A stretch of DNA of 64,000 nucleotides, taken from contig OX387606.1 of NCBI GenBank assembly GCA_947568835.1, positions 17,827,940 to 17,891,939 of the forward strand, in the 5' to 3' direction. This document shows positions 13,501 through 26,140 of the stretch, one piece after another. Under the pieces are notes generated by a model, which had not been told where the DNA came from, did no database searches, and saw only the letters and a list, made by a program, of their open reading frames with translations. The stretch is from Protonemura montana. Taxonomy: Eukaryota > Arthropoda > Insecta > Plecoptera > Nemouridae. Each line of letters opens with the position of its first letter. The stretch's first letter is position 1. The position numbers and the translations under genes were made by a program.

Positions 13501-16500
13501 CTATATTGAGTCTAAAGCTCCTCCAGTCAGTTTCGTCGCGTAGAGGTTCAGTACCTGAAAACAATCACAACAAATCAGCCAAGAGGTTTAAGAGAAGTTC
13601 AGGAAGCAACATTTCACAGTACATACCCTTGAAGAAGACTTCGGGAAAGATTATACACTTTGTGATTTGACTATGAGCTTGAACTGGTTATAGCAAACTC
13701 CCTTTCACAAGTTTTTTGTTCAATTAGGTCATTTCCAATCCCCCTCTCCTCTAAAGAATGATGGGACCAGTTCATTTGCTCGTACTTTTACCTGTATCAG
13801 TCCGACCTTGACATAGCGTGACCCACCAGCAACACTTCTGACACATCCATGGTGAAATAACATCCCTCCTCAGCTCAAAAGACGTGACAGTATTCCACCA
13901 GTGGCAGGAAGCAAATATAATAGTATATAATAAATGTCGGTTACACAACCAAAAGTTCTTAAAATTCGAAACCAATCCCAACACTTATAAAACACACCAC
14001 GTCAGTTGGGATGCCACCAAAAACCACTCTCCCCTACAACTGAATTTTATGCCTGTCATATTCATCTGCAGAGTACGCATACTGATAACATTTTCCTAAT
14101 ATGATTCCTCTCACCTTATAAATGAATGCGTACTGATCCCTGGTCTGCACGCATCCCGCTCTGTCCTTCCTGAGCCGATAGACGCACTTGGGCACGTCCA
14201 CTGTACGCGTCTGCTCGAACTCTCTAATACAGAGGTCGCAAGCTAGCACGGTCCCGGTTCGTCCTGTGCCGGGGCTGCAATGGACGATGCTGGGACCGGC
14301 GCTGTTCTTCATGTAAGAACGTGCCTCTATAAGGAACGCGATGATCGAACTCGCCTCTTCGGGCACACCTTGGATCGGCCAGTCAAGGTACCACAGATGG
14401 ACGATCTCGCGCCAGGAGTTGCTCTCCATGTTCTGGGGATGAACGGTTCGTGTTAGCCTGGGTAGGTTTAGATGCAAGTAACCAAAGGAGGTCGCAAAAG
14501 ATGACCACGAAATTCGCACAGATATCGAGAGTGGTTAAATTAGAGCTTGTTAATTTCGAGATTACTTATTTTCTTGATTACTTTTCTTCCCTTTCTTTCC
14601 TTTCGTTATTTATTACTGTACATTTTCCTTGCAAAAATGCTTAATATACATATTTATCTAGATCTCTTGTCTAGACCTGGGATAGCTATGGTCATGGTGG
14701 CTCCAAGCAAAGGCGAATATCTCTTCTGCACGAATTAGAGCAAATAAGCAGTATTTCAATTGGTATTTTATTTCACTTCCGCAGCTGCAATGCAGCTCTC
14801 GAACTACGAATGCAATTCGCTGTAAAATTAGACTATCTAGCGTGCGTGCAGCCAAACTTATAGCAAACAGTTAGGTCAAATTTCGTTCGCCACAGAATAA
14901 AATAAATGGAGAGTCTGCACGAAAGCAGTAATAGGGGGTGATTTGAAAAAAAAAAGGGTTATGCTAAGTAAAATTTAAGCCCCAGTTAAAAAAAAATACT
15001 TTTCAAAACTAGTACTACGCTGTTAGATAAAGTAGACATGAGTCTAAAAAGCTTCAGAGGATGTCTTAATTATTTTGCAGAGTGTTTACCTTAAGCTGAA
15101 GGGTGGAGATGACGTAAGTCTCTCGGACTTCGCGTTTCTTCAGAGTGACTTGGAAGTCACCGAACAGCCGATGGCAATCCAACACTTCCGATGGAGGAAG
15201 GTAGTCCCCACTTTTCTCCTGCGGTAAGGAAGCATTTGGGAAATCAGTAAAATCCCAGAAATATCCTATTTGAGAGGTTTACATGTCTAGCAAATTCGTT
15301 TATTGGATCCTTTTCTGCAAATTTCTCAGTCCCAAGTTGTCTACTCCGTCGTGGAAAAATTTTTGACTGAAAATTATGAGAATGAGAGGGAAAAGATTAT
15401 GCTCAACGATAATTAAAAAATAACTGTAAAATTTGTGAATTTATTCGAAAATTGATATATGTGAAGATCGGTGGCAACTTAATCTGACTCAGAAAAACAG
15501 GAAAATGAAAAATATATATATTGCTCTACCAGCAATTGAAAGGGTGACTATTTTAATTCGGTATTGGTACAAGAAATTAATGCTACAAACCCAAGCTTAA
15601 GTAGTAAGCAGGCATATTAAAACGATGACTTACGACTCCATTCTCGATCAGATCGGTGAGCATCATGATGACCTTGGTCTGTTGCTCCCAGACCATCCTC
15701 CAGAAGTCGGTGACCGTACTTTGTAGAGGCGCCTGACACGCGATGTAGCACTTGGCCGCGTTCTTGGGGCCCTGGCAAACACAAGGAAGGAATTAAGCAC
15801 TTGAAATAGAAATCGCGTGCTAGTTGTTCGTTGTCAAAATAATTCAATCAGAAATAAGATCAAGGCTCATAATTAAAAAGCTCATTTAGAATTCGCCAGA
15901 TAAAAATAATGCGAGGAAATGCAAACTGGCTTATCTGGCTGATAGAATTGATTCAACTTTCTGTGACGAAAACTTTAACGACTAAATTACTCAAACGTAA
16001 TGATGTTAAAATGGCTAGACGCTTTTCAATCGAAAATTCACAATAGATTCTGACCAAAAAATGTAGAGTGTATGGCTTTCCAGTTTTCCCTGGTTACCAA
16101 TGAGATCTTGCAGGCCAAACCCAAAAATCTCAGGTCCTCGGCTTGTGTAGGCAACCCCTTCGCAGCTTAGAGAGTTATCACCTCAGTATACCAGACAACA
16201 TTTTCCTATCTAAATCTAGATCATAAGCCATTTGGCAATCGCAGCAAATGGTTCAAATGTGAAGCTCACCCTGACAAAGTTAGCATTAATGTAGTCGGAG
16301 CAGGCGTCTTCTCCCTGCGCAGCCAAGACGACCCTCGTCTCGGGCAGCGGAATCACGTTTGAGTAGCGGTTTTTGGGCTCGGCTCCCTCGGGCAGTTCGT
16401 CGCTCTTAGGGGTGACGTGCGGGATCTGACTAAACTCCTCGTCCATCGCCTCTCGGTCCGTCGTCATCGTCACGATGGCGGCAAAGTTCAGTGAGTTGGT

Positions 16501-19500
16501 CGGCGACATCTGTCAGGAAATGGGGAACACAATAAGCGAGGATGATTCACTGTAATAAGACTAAATTATACGAGCACTACTGGAATTTGCCATTTATAAA
16601 ACACCTATTCATCTTTAATTTTTTTCATTCCTAAATTCGTATTGGCATAGTCAGAAAACGGGTAAATACTACAAGGAAAACACTAGGCCACCAATTTTTA
16701 CATTTTTTTTCTTCAAAATCCAACTCGCTATCCACCAATTGTGGTGCAAGCTACAAACTATATGCAGGCACGCAGGCGAGTCCCCTGTCCCCGTGACCCC
16801 ATGATCATGCCCAACTGACCGGGTCGTCGAATGCCGGGTTGCCGTAGGAGCGTTTGGAGGCGCGTGCCCCACCCTTTCGCCGAACGCTGCCGTGCACTGA
16901 GACGCTGTCGAGGCTGTACGCGTCTAGCGACACCGGGGTGCACCTCATACCGTAGTTCACTTTCTTCTGCCGCTTGCGCATCACGATCTGCACACAAACA
17001 CATCTTGGTCATTTAGAGTCTCCTTGACCCCGTGTGATGAATGGTCGTCAGCTCCAGAGTTCGGAAAAGAATGGAACAATCCAGAGTGGTATCCAAGAAT
17101 TGCATTGAATTTTGAGGATAACTCCATGTGTAAGTGTACTCCGTTGAGGATTTCCACATCTTTCAACAGGGTTGTTTGATGCTAGACATGAGCTGCAAAT
17201 GTTGAAAACTGAAAACAATGTCTAGTTTTCAGCTAAAGAAAAAATTGTCAATTTTCTGGACCCGCCTTTGACATCATCATATGTTTGCAAATGTTTGCTA
17301 TGATTTCATCATTTAAGTTAAATGAGTCGCCGTTCACCCACAATTCTAATTTGGTTAACCACGGATCCAGGGCAGTGAAGAAGTTCCTACCCTACAACGA
17401 GGACGAGTGCTTACCAGGAGCGCAGCGGCGATAAGCAGACAGACTGCACCGATGCAGGAGATGGTTATGGCTGCGATTATTGGGCCGCTGCTCATAGTTC
17501 CTCCCGAGTGGGCCAGACTCTCGTCCACGACGTCCACTTTGCTGATCTGTAGAGTAAGGAACAGGCTGGAATCCACTTCATGGTTGAAACCAAAATCGAG
17601 ACTAGGAATATTACTCATTTTCATACATAAAATGAAACTACGGCCAACAGACTTCCAGCTTTGTGGTGTGCTGCTATAAATATTGCCATCAGTTTGCTGG
17701 CAGGAGAAGTTGAATACAGTTCTAAATTCTAACAGAAAGGAAGTTTAGCCGGTGATTTCATGGTGATCTTCGACGGTAGCAAAGTTTCATGGCGGCACCG
17801 GGTGTTCCCTTCTCCCCCTAGGCTAGACTGGGATCAAAATCCTTACATTCATATCATTCACCGACGTCATCAGACCTTAGCCACAGACTTCTTATAAAAA
17901 CAGCAAGTCGTGAAATATCACAGCTTATTTACATGTTTGAAGGTGTACCTTTAGTGGGAAATCGAGACCCGAGTGTCCCCAGAGCAGAGGGAAGGCGTCG
18001 TTGAGCTGTTGGTCGTAGTCGCCTGCGTCGTCAACGAGGTACAGCTCGATAGGGATCATCGCCTCGGGGTCCAGCTCGACGGAGGAGGCGTTGAAGATGT
18101 CTTCTCCCACGCACTGGCTGGACTCGATATTGCGCAGGATCACGTGGTCGGAGGAGACGGCTCTGAAATCGTGCACGCTTGTCACTCGATGATCAAATTC
18201 AATCATTGTTTTGGGTTCCAATCAGCCGTTGAGCACAACATGCTTATTTTTCGAACCAAAATATATACGTTCCAAGTTTTGAACAAAGCTCCAAAACGTG
18301 TGTTCGTTATTTCCAATTGGTTAAATTGGTTCAACCTCAAAGAATATTTGGAAACTTCATTAATGTCAATTACCTAAAAAAACCAAGTTTAGGTGTTCAC
18401 CTGACACCGTCTAAACCTAGAATTCGACCTTGATTTCAAGTCCGCAGGAGCACAAGACCGACAAGTTCGAAACGAAGATGCTGATTCTGCTTTTGAGTTA
18501 AGTTTACCTTTCCGTGCCCTCTGTCAACAAGTCAGCCACTGCCTTCTTGAAAATCTCCTTCCAGTCGCAGAACTCTTGCATGGTGGCGCCCACAAACGCC
18601 CTCATGTATGTGTGCACCTCCTCGACGTCATTGTCTGTCGTCCCGGACGATAGACTTGGCGGTGGCGTCGACGTCGGTGTCGGTGTCGATGTCGAAGGCG
18701 TCGATGAGCTGCTAGAAGTATCCACCACTGCTGGAGTCGCGGACACTGGAACCAATCACCATGAGTTAATAACAGAGGCTGCAGTCTCGGGGTTTGGTCT
18801 ATAAAATTAAATACTATTCCAAGACTTACCAGGTTCGTTGTCTATGGGCAAGTCTTTGTTGGTTATTACTGGTTTCGGTGAAGATTTTACGCCTTCGATG
18901 GCCGGAGATTCCGTTTCACTCCCTCCTGGACCACCGTAATCGTTATCTTCGTCCCCATTGTTATTGGTGTCTTCTTGAACTTGAAGTTTTGTGCCCCCTT
19001 CTTCCTTCTGGGAGCCTTCCTCGTGCGTCTTGGTTGCTCGATGCTCGTTGGGGTGATTTTCCTGGTTTCCCTCCTCGTTCTGCTTTGACTCCTGAACCTC
19101 GGGTTGGCTTTCGTGGTTGGACTCGAAGTTGACAGCAGCTTCTTCGTTCTGCTTCGTTCCCGCGTCAGATTCCTTGTGCTCCTGTATATCCGGGTTACTA
19201 TCTGGATTACCTTCCGATGGTCCACCGTCGTCGCTATCGCCCTCTGCGTGCCCAGACTCCGTGGTCGTAACATCGACATCGTCCTCTATGACGTCGTCGG
19301 GTATTTTGTCGACGTCGTCCTTTGGAAGTCTAGTCGTCTCATAGGACTCCGTTGTGGTAGCCGCGTTTTCTGACCTATCCGAGTCGAGAGTAGTGAATTC
19401 TTTGTCGGGCACCTCGGTGGCAGGGCGATCAGTCGTCCTCATCCCGTCAAATCGGAGCTCCTCGTCATCCTGACCATCTTCGCTAGTCATTGTTGTTCCT

Positions 19501-22500
19501 TCTTCAGATCTCTGAGTGGTGACATTTTCCTCTAAGTCAGTTGGCATCCGCGTGCTCTGTATCGGAACGTCCATCGTCGTCAGCTCCTCGTTAGGCGCTT
19601 GCGTCGACGTGAACGTCTGGTCGTCGTCGTCTACGCTGGACTGCATGGTCGGCGATTTGGCGGCGTAGTTGTTCTTAAGACTGAATTTGTTCGCCGGCGT
19701 CGTACTGCTGAAGGCCGCGGGGGCCAACACGTTGTAGATCGTCGTCAGCTTGCTATAGCTTCCTGACGCCTCCGAGTCTCCGCCCGAAGGAGCCACCGTC
19801 GACAAGGTGCTGTTCAGTCTGTGCCTCCTTCCAGGCTCCTTCATTGTTGCCAAGGACCAAGCCGAGGCTGTGGGCGGGATAGGAAATTGGTCACTAGCAT
19901 CAGGGTTTCTTGAATTCCCGAATTTCACGGCGCCTCGCACTGTCGCCTTGTCAGTTGCGACGATGTCGTTGCCTTCATTGTTTTCGGTGCCATCTCCGAG
20001 GTATCCTAGCCTACTACGTATTGAAGTGGCGTTGGACGGCCTTCTTATGGTGGGTCGCGGCACCCGAATCAGGTTGCTTCTGAGAGTCGACGCCTCTTCG
20101 GTGGTGGTCGTGAGGCGTCGTGACGGCAACGTGAACGACGGCGCCGTCCGCATCGAATACGACCGACTGCGCGCTGTGACAGTGCTCTCCATATGACTTC
20201 TAGTCGGCTTGCTTGTCACCGGTCTGCTCTCCGTGACAGACTCCTCGACTGTGTTGTTGGTATTGTAGGGTGGGTACCGTTCAGACGAGAACATCCTACT
20301 TCGACCTCGAACTGTCGTCCCAGTGGCTTCTACTTTCAGCTCTGGTGGCGTTGGCGTGGTGCCGGCGATTGCTTGCTCGGTTGACGATGACTTTTGCCCT
20401 CCTTCGTTTAGAGTCGCCGCCGTCGATTGCCTTACATTTGAAGAACTTGACAAAGAGTCTTTGTCACTGACATTCTGTCTACTATTTGATATCTCAGCAC
20501 CTGATTCCGTCGGCTCAAGCCTGCCTCCGACCTTCTCAGTAACGTCTTCGGCGCTCTCTAAACTTTGATCCTCTGCTTTATCTGCAGAGTCTTTGCTAAT
20601 GTTATTGTCCTTATCCTCTTCACTAGTAGGTATAATTTTTGTCGTCGAGTAAACCTCATCAATAAGGAACTTCACGGTGGTTTCTGGCAATACTTTAGTT
20701 TGCAAGAACGACCTCTCGAAGTCAACATGGGTCTCGTTGCCAATGATAAGCTCGCCGCGTCGTGAGTTAGCTGTTGCGCTGTCGTTGACAACGGCGTTCA
20801 CGTGGTTCAACAAGTGCAGAGACACCTTGGTGTCGTTCTTCGGCACGATCTCGGACAACGCGTCCCCGTGGTCCACGCTGCTCCCGAAATGTCCCCCCTC
20901 TTTGGCCGACAACTCCTCGCTCCTGTCCGCCATCTCATCCAGATTCTGTTGGATACCTTCCGACACCCTCGCGTAAGACTCGTCGAACAACTCGCTGCCC
21001 GGCGTCGTGAAATTCACTGCGTACTCGTTTTTCTCATGTAGATTTTCGTAAGGGTTCGTCGTGATCCTCTTCGGCGTCGATTCAGTCTCATAAGAGTCCG
21101 ACTCGTCGAGAACGTAGTCGGTCTCGTAGTGCGCATATGACGCCGTCGTCAGGTGGCGCAAGATGTCGGTGTGAATGTTTTCTTGCAGGACGATCTTTGC
21201 AGTCGAGGAGGACACAATGTTGTTAAACGTCCTGTCTGTTGGACGCGCCTCAGCGACGCTCGCCGTCGCGTTCTTCTCCACTTTTTCATCGGGGATCGTG
21301 TTGTTCGATACCTGCACGACCGGACGCTCGACGTTGGCAGACGCAGACTGTTCGATTTCCGGTTTGTCGGTTGTCTTATTAAGACTCCTGCCGCGACCTC
21401 GAACCACGGGGACGTAAGGACGCCTGGTTGTCAACTCCTGCGTCGCATTTGCTCTGTCGGTGGCTTCTGTGGTGGTCAGTGGGCGCTGCCTCCTGTTCGA
21501 ACTAGCGCTGACAGACAGCTTCTCCGTGATGTTCAGCGTCTTAGGGCGGTACTTTGCAGTGCTGCTGCTGAACACTTCGGTTATGTTCAACGATGTCGGC
21601 TTGGGAATAGTTCTTGTAGACGTTTCATTTTTGGTGCTGTTTGTTTGCTGTGGGACCTCGTCGGTGGTGTTTCCTACGGCTGGAAGGTCTGACGCAGTTA
21701 TCCTTCGAATGGGACGTCGTTGTTGTCCCGCTGCGCTCTCGGACAGCGTCGCGACGCCGACGACAAGCAGCACCCCTGAAAGAAATTAGGACACCGAACG
21801 GTTACTGCAAAGCTCTCACTCTTACAAAAAGATTTATAGATGCCGGGAGGCTGTGACATATTTTTTTCCATGGCGATTGTTTCTAATGCTAGATGTCCAT
21901 TTCACCATTAGTTCTCTGCATTTCGTTTGTGCTATTCACTTGTCAAACGGTCGTTAAGCACTGCTACATGCGGTTCCAAGTCGCGAGGCGTTGCACTCGT
22001 CGCTTGTTCAAGAGTGTGCACACCAGCTTGCAATTACGATCCAGGCCGCCATGGTTTCTTGGGCGCAATTGTTGATTGCCAACTCAATGCAACTTCCCAA
22101 ATGCCGCATCCTCTTCGCATCTCATTCTCATCTCGTCTCATAAATAACGTTGGATTATTTTAGTGCCAGCCAGCGATTTCAACACGTCCGAAAATGTTTT
22201 AACTTACAATTAAAGGCCGAACAAATTTCCTTGAACAGTTCCAGATTTCGAAATCGCCATTAATTCGGCACTAAGAAAGTATGAAAGAAGACTATCTAAG
22301 TGGGCCATGCATGTACCCCAAGTACACTACATACTTTGCTGTACGTAGTAAATACATTACTGCGCATTTGAATGCAAATGCAGATCGCGCAATGTCTTTA
22401 ATTCCACGGCTCCATTCAGATGCAAATGATTTAGCGGTTGAGATGAGCTTCGAGTGGTCGCTTTCTTGAGGAAACGTTAGTCTCGAGTCGCACCCGGTGC

Positions 22501-24116
22501 TTTCGACTCCGTGCAGCTTCAAGGAAGCTATGAAAATAGCGGTAAACTCCGCGTGCTGATTGTCACACTCAACGAACGAGATGCGAGTTGTGTAGGAGGC
22601 AACGATCTAGTTAGCCAGTTATTTTGAAACATTTCGCTACGAATTATGAAATGTCTAATAGCTCTTGGTCCAATTTAACAACCACTACTAAATTATTAGC
22701 CAATTGGTTAGATTTCTGTAGCAAATAATTCAGTTATCTAATACCACACATCATAATTTTTTTAGTTAAATATTTTGTGTTGCAAATATCTAAAGAGTCC
22801 AATTTCGAGTGCCCATTTTTTCGCCAATCATTCATACTCGCAACCAAAACCATAACTAACAAGCAAAACTAACAATCGCGAGTACCTTTTAGCAGGAACC
22901 CAAACGCGGAACTGGCAAAAATTTGGAAAGAATCATTGGTCCATAATGTATCACGTCCCCGCGCGCACGGTCCATGCATGCGAGCTAGCAGCACGCTTCA
23001 ATAAACAATTCCTTTCTCTTCCCAAACCGAAGTTGGTTTAGCGACCGCAGCTCGGGTATCGCCATGGCTACCGTCGATTACTTGCTCGCGGTAACTTTAC
23101 TCCAACACGAGTTGATTACCTCAAGTAATCTCGTAATTGTGGGCCAATTGGTGGGGTATCTATCACTAATTATACGAACCCCGCTAAGGTAAGTGTGCTC
23201 GAAGTGAATTACCAATTTAGCGTCAAGCTATCTACCCATGGTTCCACCTCTTTGACGTGGATTCCTCGTATGGTAGTCGTGACTCATATGCATAGTCAAG
23301 CCGTGGCGTACGTAGTTTCCATATACGTTCACCTTTCAATGACACCTCGGCGAAAACCGCCTGCATAATCCAGTCACCACTCTGACCTTTGTATGGGTGC
23401 TATATCATATTTTAGCACCGAGCAGAAATCCCCGCAGTAAAGCTAGATTTTCTGTCGTTCTTTATATGACGCACTGTTTTAACAACAGGCCCTGTGCCGC
23501 TGTTCTAATGGCGTCGGTGAATGAGTGTTGATGGGGATGAAACTAACCTAGAGCAGGAGGGAGTAAGGGAAACCCGGTGTCGACACTAAGCCTAGGTGCA
23601 AGAGTACAAGGGGACCAACGGCGAAACGTGCCTTCCGAAAGACGATACAACGCGAATTATATGATTCCTCCAGAAATTCACGCTGTTGAGAGGTTGATAA
23701 GCAAGCCGAATTAAGTTTCAGTGCTACTTTTAACCCTCCAACTTCTCTCCCGAATAGAATTGGTCATGTGCGTGATGGTTATCCATCCAATACCAGACCC
23801 AGCGTAATGTTGCTTAACTTCGGTGATCTCACTAGAACTGGGGTTTCCAACACGCCAAACCATCACTGAAGCGTACACAACAACGGATAGGTTTGAAATC
23901 TGTGTTGATTACGATACTCAGGACCCATTTTAAATGAGACGGATTCAATCAGTGAGTAACCTATCTGTCAAAAATCAGTCGTCTCCCTTTCCAATTTTAG
24001 GCGCTTTCATATCGTGTTTTCAAGCAGTTGCAAGCCTCCTTGGACTAAGATATGTTCGGTTGAAGTGATTCGACATGACTTAGCTTACCTAAATAGAATC
24101 GAATCGACGGTCTCAT
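13501..24116 (-). CDS. Receptor-type tyrosine phosphatase, mucin-like ectodomain, WPI loop
   Basis: Single-pass receptor PTP, about 1534 residues, from 11 coding exons in continuous phase: 24116-24089, 21775-18830, 18745-18508, 18162-17949, 17546-17415, 16987-16820, 16509-16270, 15771-15634, 15218-15090, 14432-14115, 13554-13501. The first exon joins to give a good signal peptide ([18 protein letters not shown]). One 2.9 kb exon encodes a Ser/Thr/Glu-rich, mucin-like, poorly ordered ectodomain. A compact module of about 120 residues precedes the membrane segment (about 1165-1186) and a basic stop-transfer. The single cytoplasmic PTP domain (about 1265-1525) has KNRY, the active-site loop [10 protein letters not shown] (Cys about 1463, Arg about 1469) and the late Q of QTRDQY. 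The WPD general acid is replaced: codons at 14368-14376 read Trp-Pro-Ile. No second PTP domain, and no FN3 or Ig domains were seen. It may be the orthologue of Drosophila CG42327, but I cannot confirm that. The exon 16987-16820 donor (GTCAGT) is unusual. Confidence 0.9.
23772..23866 (-). repeat. 5S rRNA-derived sequence (pseudogene or SINE3 head)
   Basis: The minus strand contains GATCACCGAAGTTAAGCAAC followed by TTGGATGG at 5S-like spacing, preceded by a degenerate 5S 5' half. The run includes the start of the 5S internal promoter (box A, GTTAAGCAAC) and a box C-like GGATGG. The ends are complementary (GTGATGGTT / AACCATCAC), but the 3' quarter of a normal 120-nt 5S is missing, leaving 95 nt. 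It lies in the first intron of the receptor phosphatase. A complete functional 5S gene is unlikely; a pseudogene or the head of a 5S-derived SINE fits better. Confidence 0.8.
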
Positions 24117-26074
24117 TGTAGATTCGCGATGCACCAGGTTAGGTTCGACGAATGGCCCATTGGAAGATGGATGCACCACCGCTTCAGACGTCACTCTGTG
24201 GAACAAGAAATAGAACCGAGTTATGATTGGTTGTCAGTGTCTCCCAGAACAATTATAGATTGTAGCGCATCTCTTGGCAATTAGTAATGTCGCCTGGTTG
24301 TTTTTCTCTTTGAAATTGAGCTGAGTGAAAGTGTACCATTTTCTCCGACGGATACTTATGGTATATTTTTACTTGCAAGTGTCAACGTTAGATTAATGAT
24401 AGCCAGTGGGTGGGATGACATTTTGAGTAATAATAGTAGTAAGTAGTTTTATACTGCTATTGTGTGCGAAGATTTAGCGTCTGTATGTAATATTGTAAAA
24501 TTATTCATGAAGAATTAATTAATGTTGGAATAATTTGAACTTAAAATGTACAAGTTACCTTTGTGCGTACTGTGCGTACGCTCATGTTTATAAATAACAC
24601 TCACATTGACATTTCGAGTGAATTTGACGCACGATAATAAAAATGTGTATTAATTCTCTTTGCAGCAAGGCTATTTTCATTTACATAGACAAGAATACTT
24701 TTCAGATAGCATCGGAGTAGAACACAAAATCACATGGGCACTAACAATAGAACATCTCAAAACTGGATACCATAAGTGGGCTATCCAAGACATAACCAGC
24801 AACAATACAGAAACACACACAGCTAAGAAAACGAGTACACCAACTCACATAACCTATCTTTAAATTAATGTAATATTTGTAACAAGTTCAGGCCACCTTA
24901 TCATCATCATACCACTTCACACCTTGCACTTCAAATTTGAAATATTATCAGATTTTAGTGAATTGTGTGGTTTTGCTCTGTTTGAACTGGTTTTGGTCTT
25001 AGAAAGAACGTTCCGTCAGCGACCGCACAGAATTCTTCAAGACTATTAGATATATTTAGTAGATATTTCTTATACAATCACGTTGTACCTACGTTTGATG
25101 TCCTCTGCATTAATTTACGGTTCAAATCACTTTACTCAGTTGAATGCGTGAGGTGTGAAAGCATGTCTACACGAAATGATTGTTTCACAATTCAAGTTAC
25201 AACGGTCAGTATCGGAATTGCTCATCATTTAACGCCGAGCTAACGGTAAAATAAATCTAGATCGTGCCATCGCTCTATCATGTCGATACCTTGGTCGATA
25301 GCTTAGTGCATTCAATTCATACCTCCTTCGGCGAGGTGTTTCGTATTTATACTATACAACGTGCAAAAACCATCCGAAATTCAAGGGAGACCGCCATTTC
25401 AATTTTTGATTATACGTCATTAACAACGAACAATGAAATTACAGAGGTACCGAGTATTATGAATGAAATGTTTTGCTATTGTTTATTTTTCCTTTGCATT
25501 TTTTGTTGATCTATTTAAGAAAGCATATGTTATTTCCATGCGGGTTGCTTTTATCAATATTTTTGACGTCATTCACTTACCGACATGGCTTCGTCCATCC
25601 ATACGGTGATGGCAATTGCTGTAGTACCTTCCGCCCCACCTCAAGTAAAAATAGACATGGGTAAGCCCAAGTTTTTTTTACATAACCCCTGCGGTTCCTG
25701 TCTACGAGGTATTATTACGAGTCACGAGTTCAAGTCACGCTTGAAATGACACTAGAATTAACCAAATTCACCGACATTTTTGCGAAACCGACGCCACTAA
25801 TATCGCGTGTCGCGAGGCAAGAAGAGCCTAAACACGCGTTTTTTTTTTCGCACGTTAGGCTCGCTTCCGAAGTATAGGTATATGAAAGGTCCACTAACCA
25901 AGAGCACCAACACATCGGTTGCCTAGCACAAAACGCGCCGGGTTTATCAATAAAACCTTGGGGAACAACATTCATTCGTCGGTGCTAGCAGCAAATGATC
26001 TGCCCTTGGCATAAATAATTAATTTTCCATGAGATCGATAGACTGAATTTGAAGGCTTCCATTTGGGTAATCGT

Positions 26075-26140
26075 GGGGGTTGGTTTGCCTAGGTCCTTAG
26101 TGTCAGGGGTTGTGGGTTCAATGCCAGACAACACGCAAGA
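26075..26140 (+). repeat. Possible tRNA-derived repeat (B box only)
   Basis: GTGGGTTCAATGCC at about 26112-26125 matches the Pol III B-box consensus GGTTCRANNCC. The A-box expected about 40 nt upstream is poor (TTGCCTAGGTCC). No tRNA cloverleaf can be drawn. It may be the degraded head of a SINE. Confidence 0.3.

Noticed and set aside
21153-21692. 179-codon open frame on the plus strand
   Set aside because: It lies opposite the 2.9-kb ectodomain exon of the receptor phosphatase. Its Arg/Leu/Val-rich composition is the expected antisense of Thr/Ser/Glu codons, and it has no domain.
24660-24863. 67-codon plus-strand frame preceded by a good acceptor-like TTTGCAG
   Set aside because: Thr/His-rich, no family seen and no partner exon identified, so not supported as an exon.
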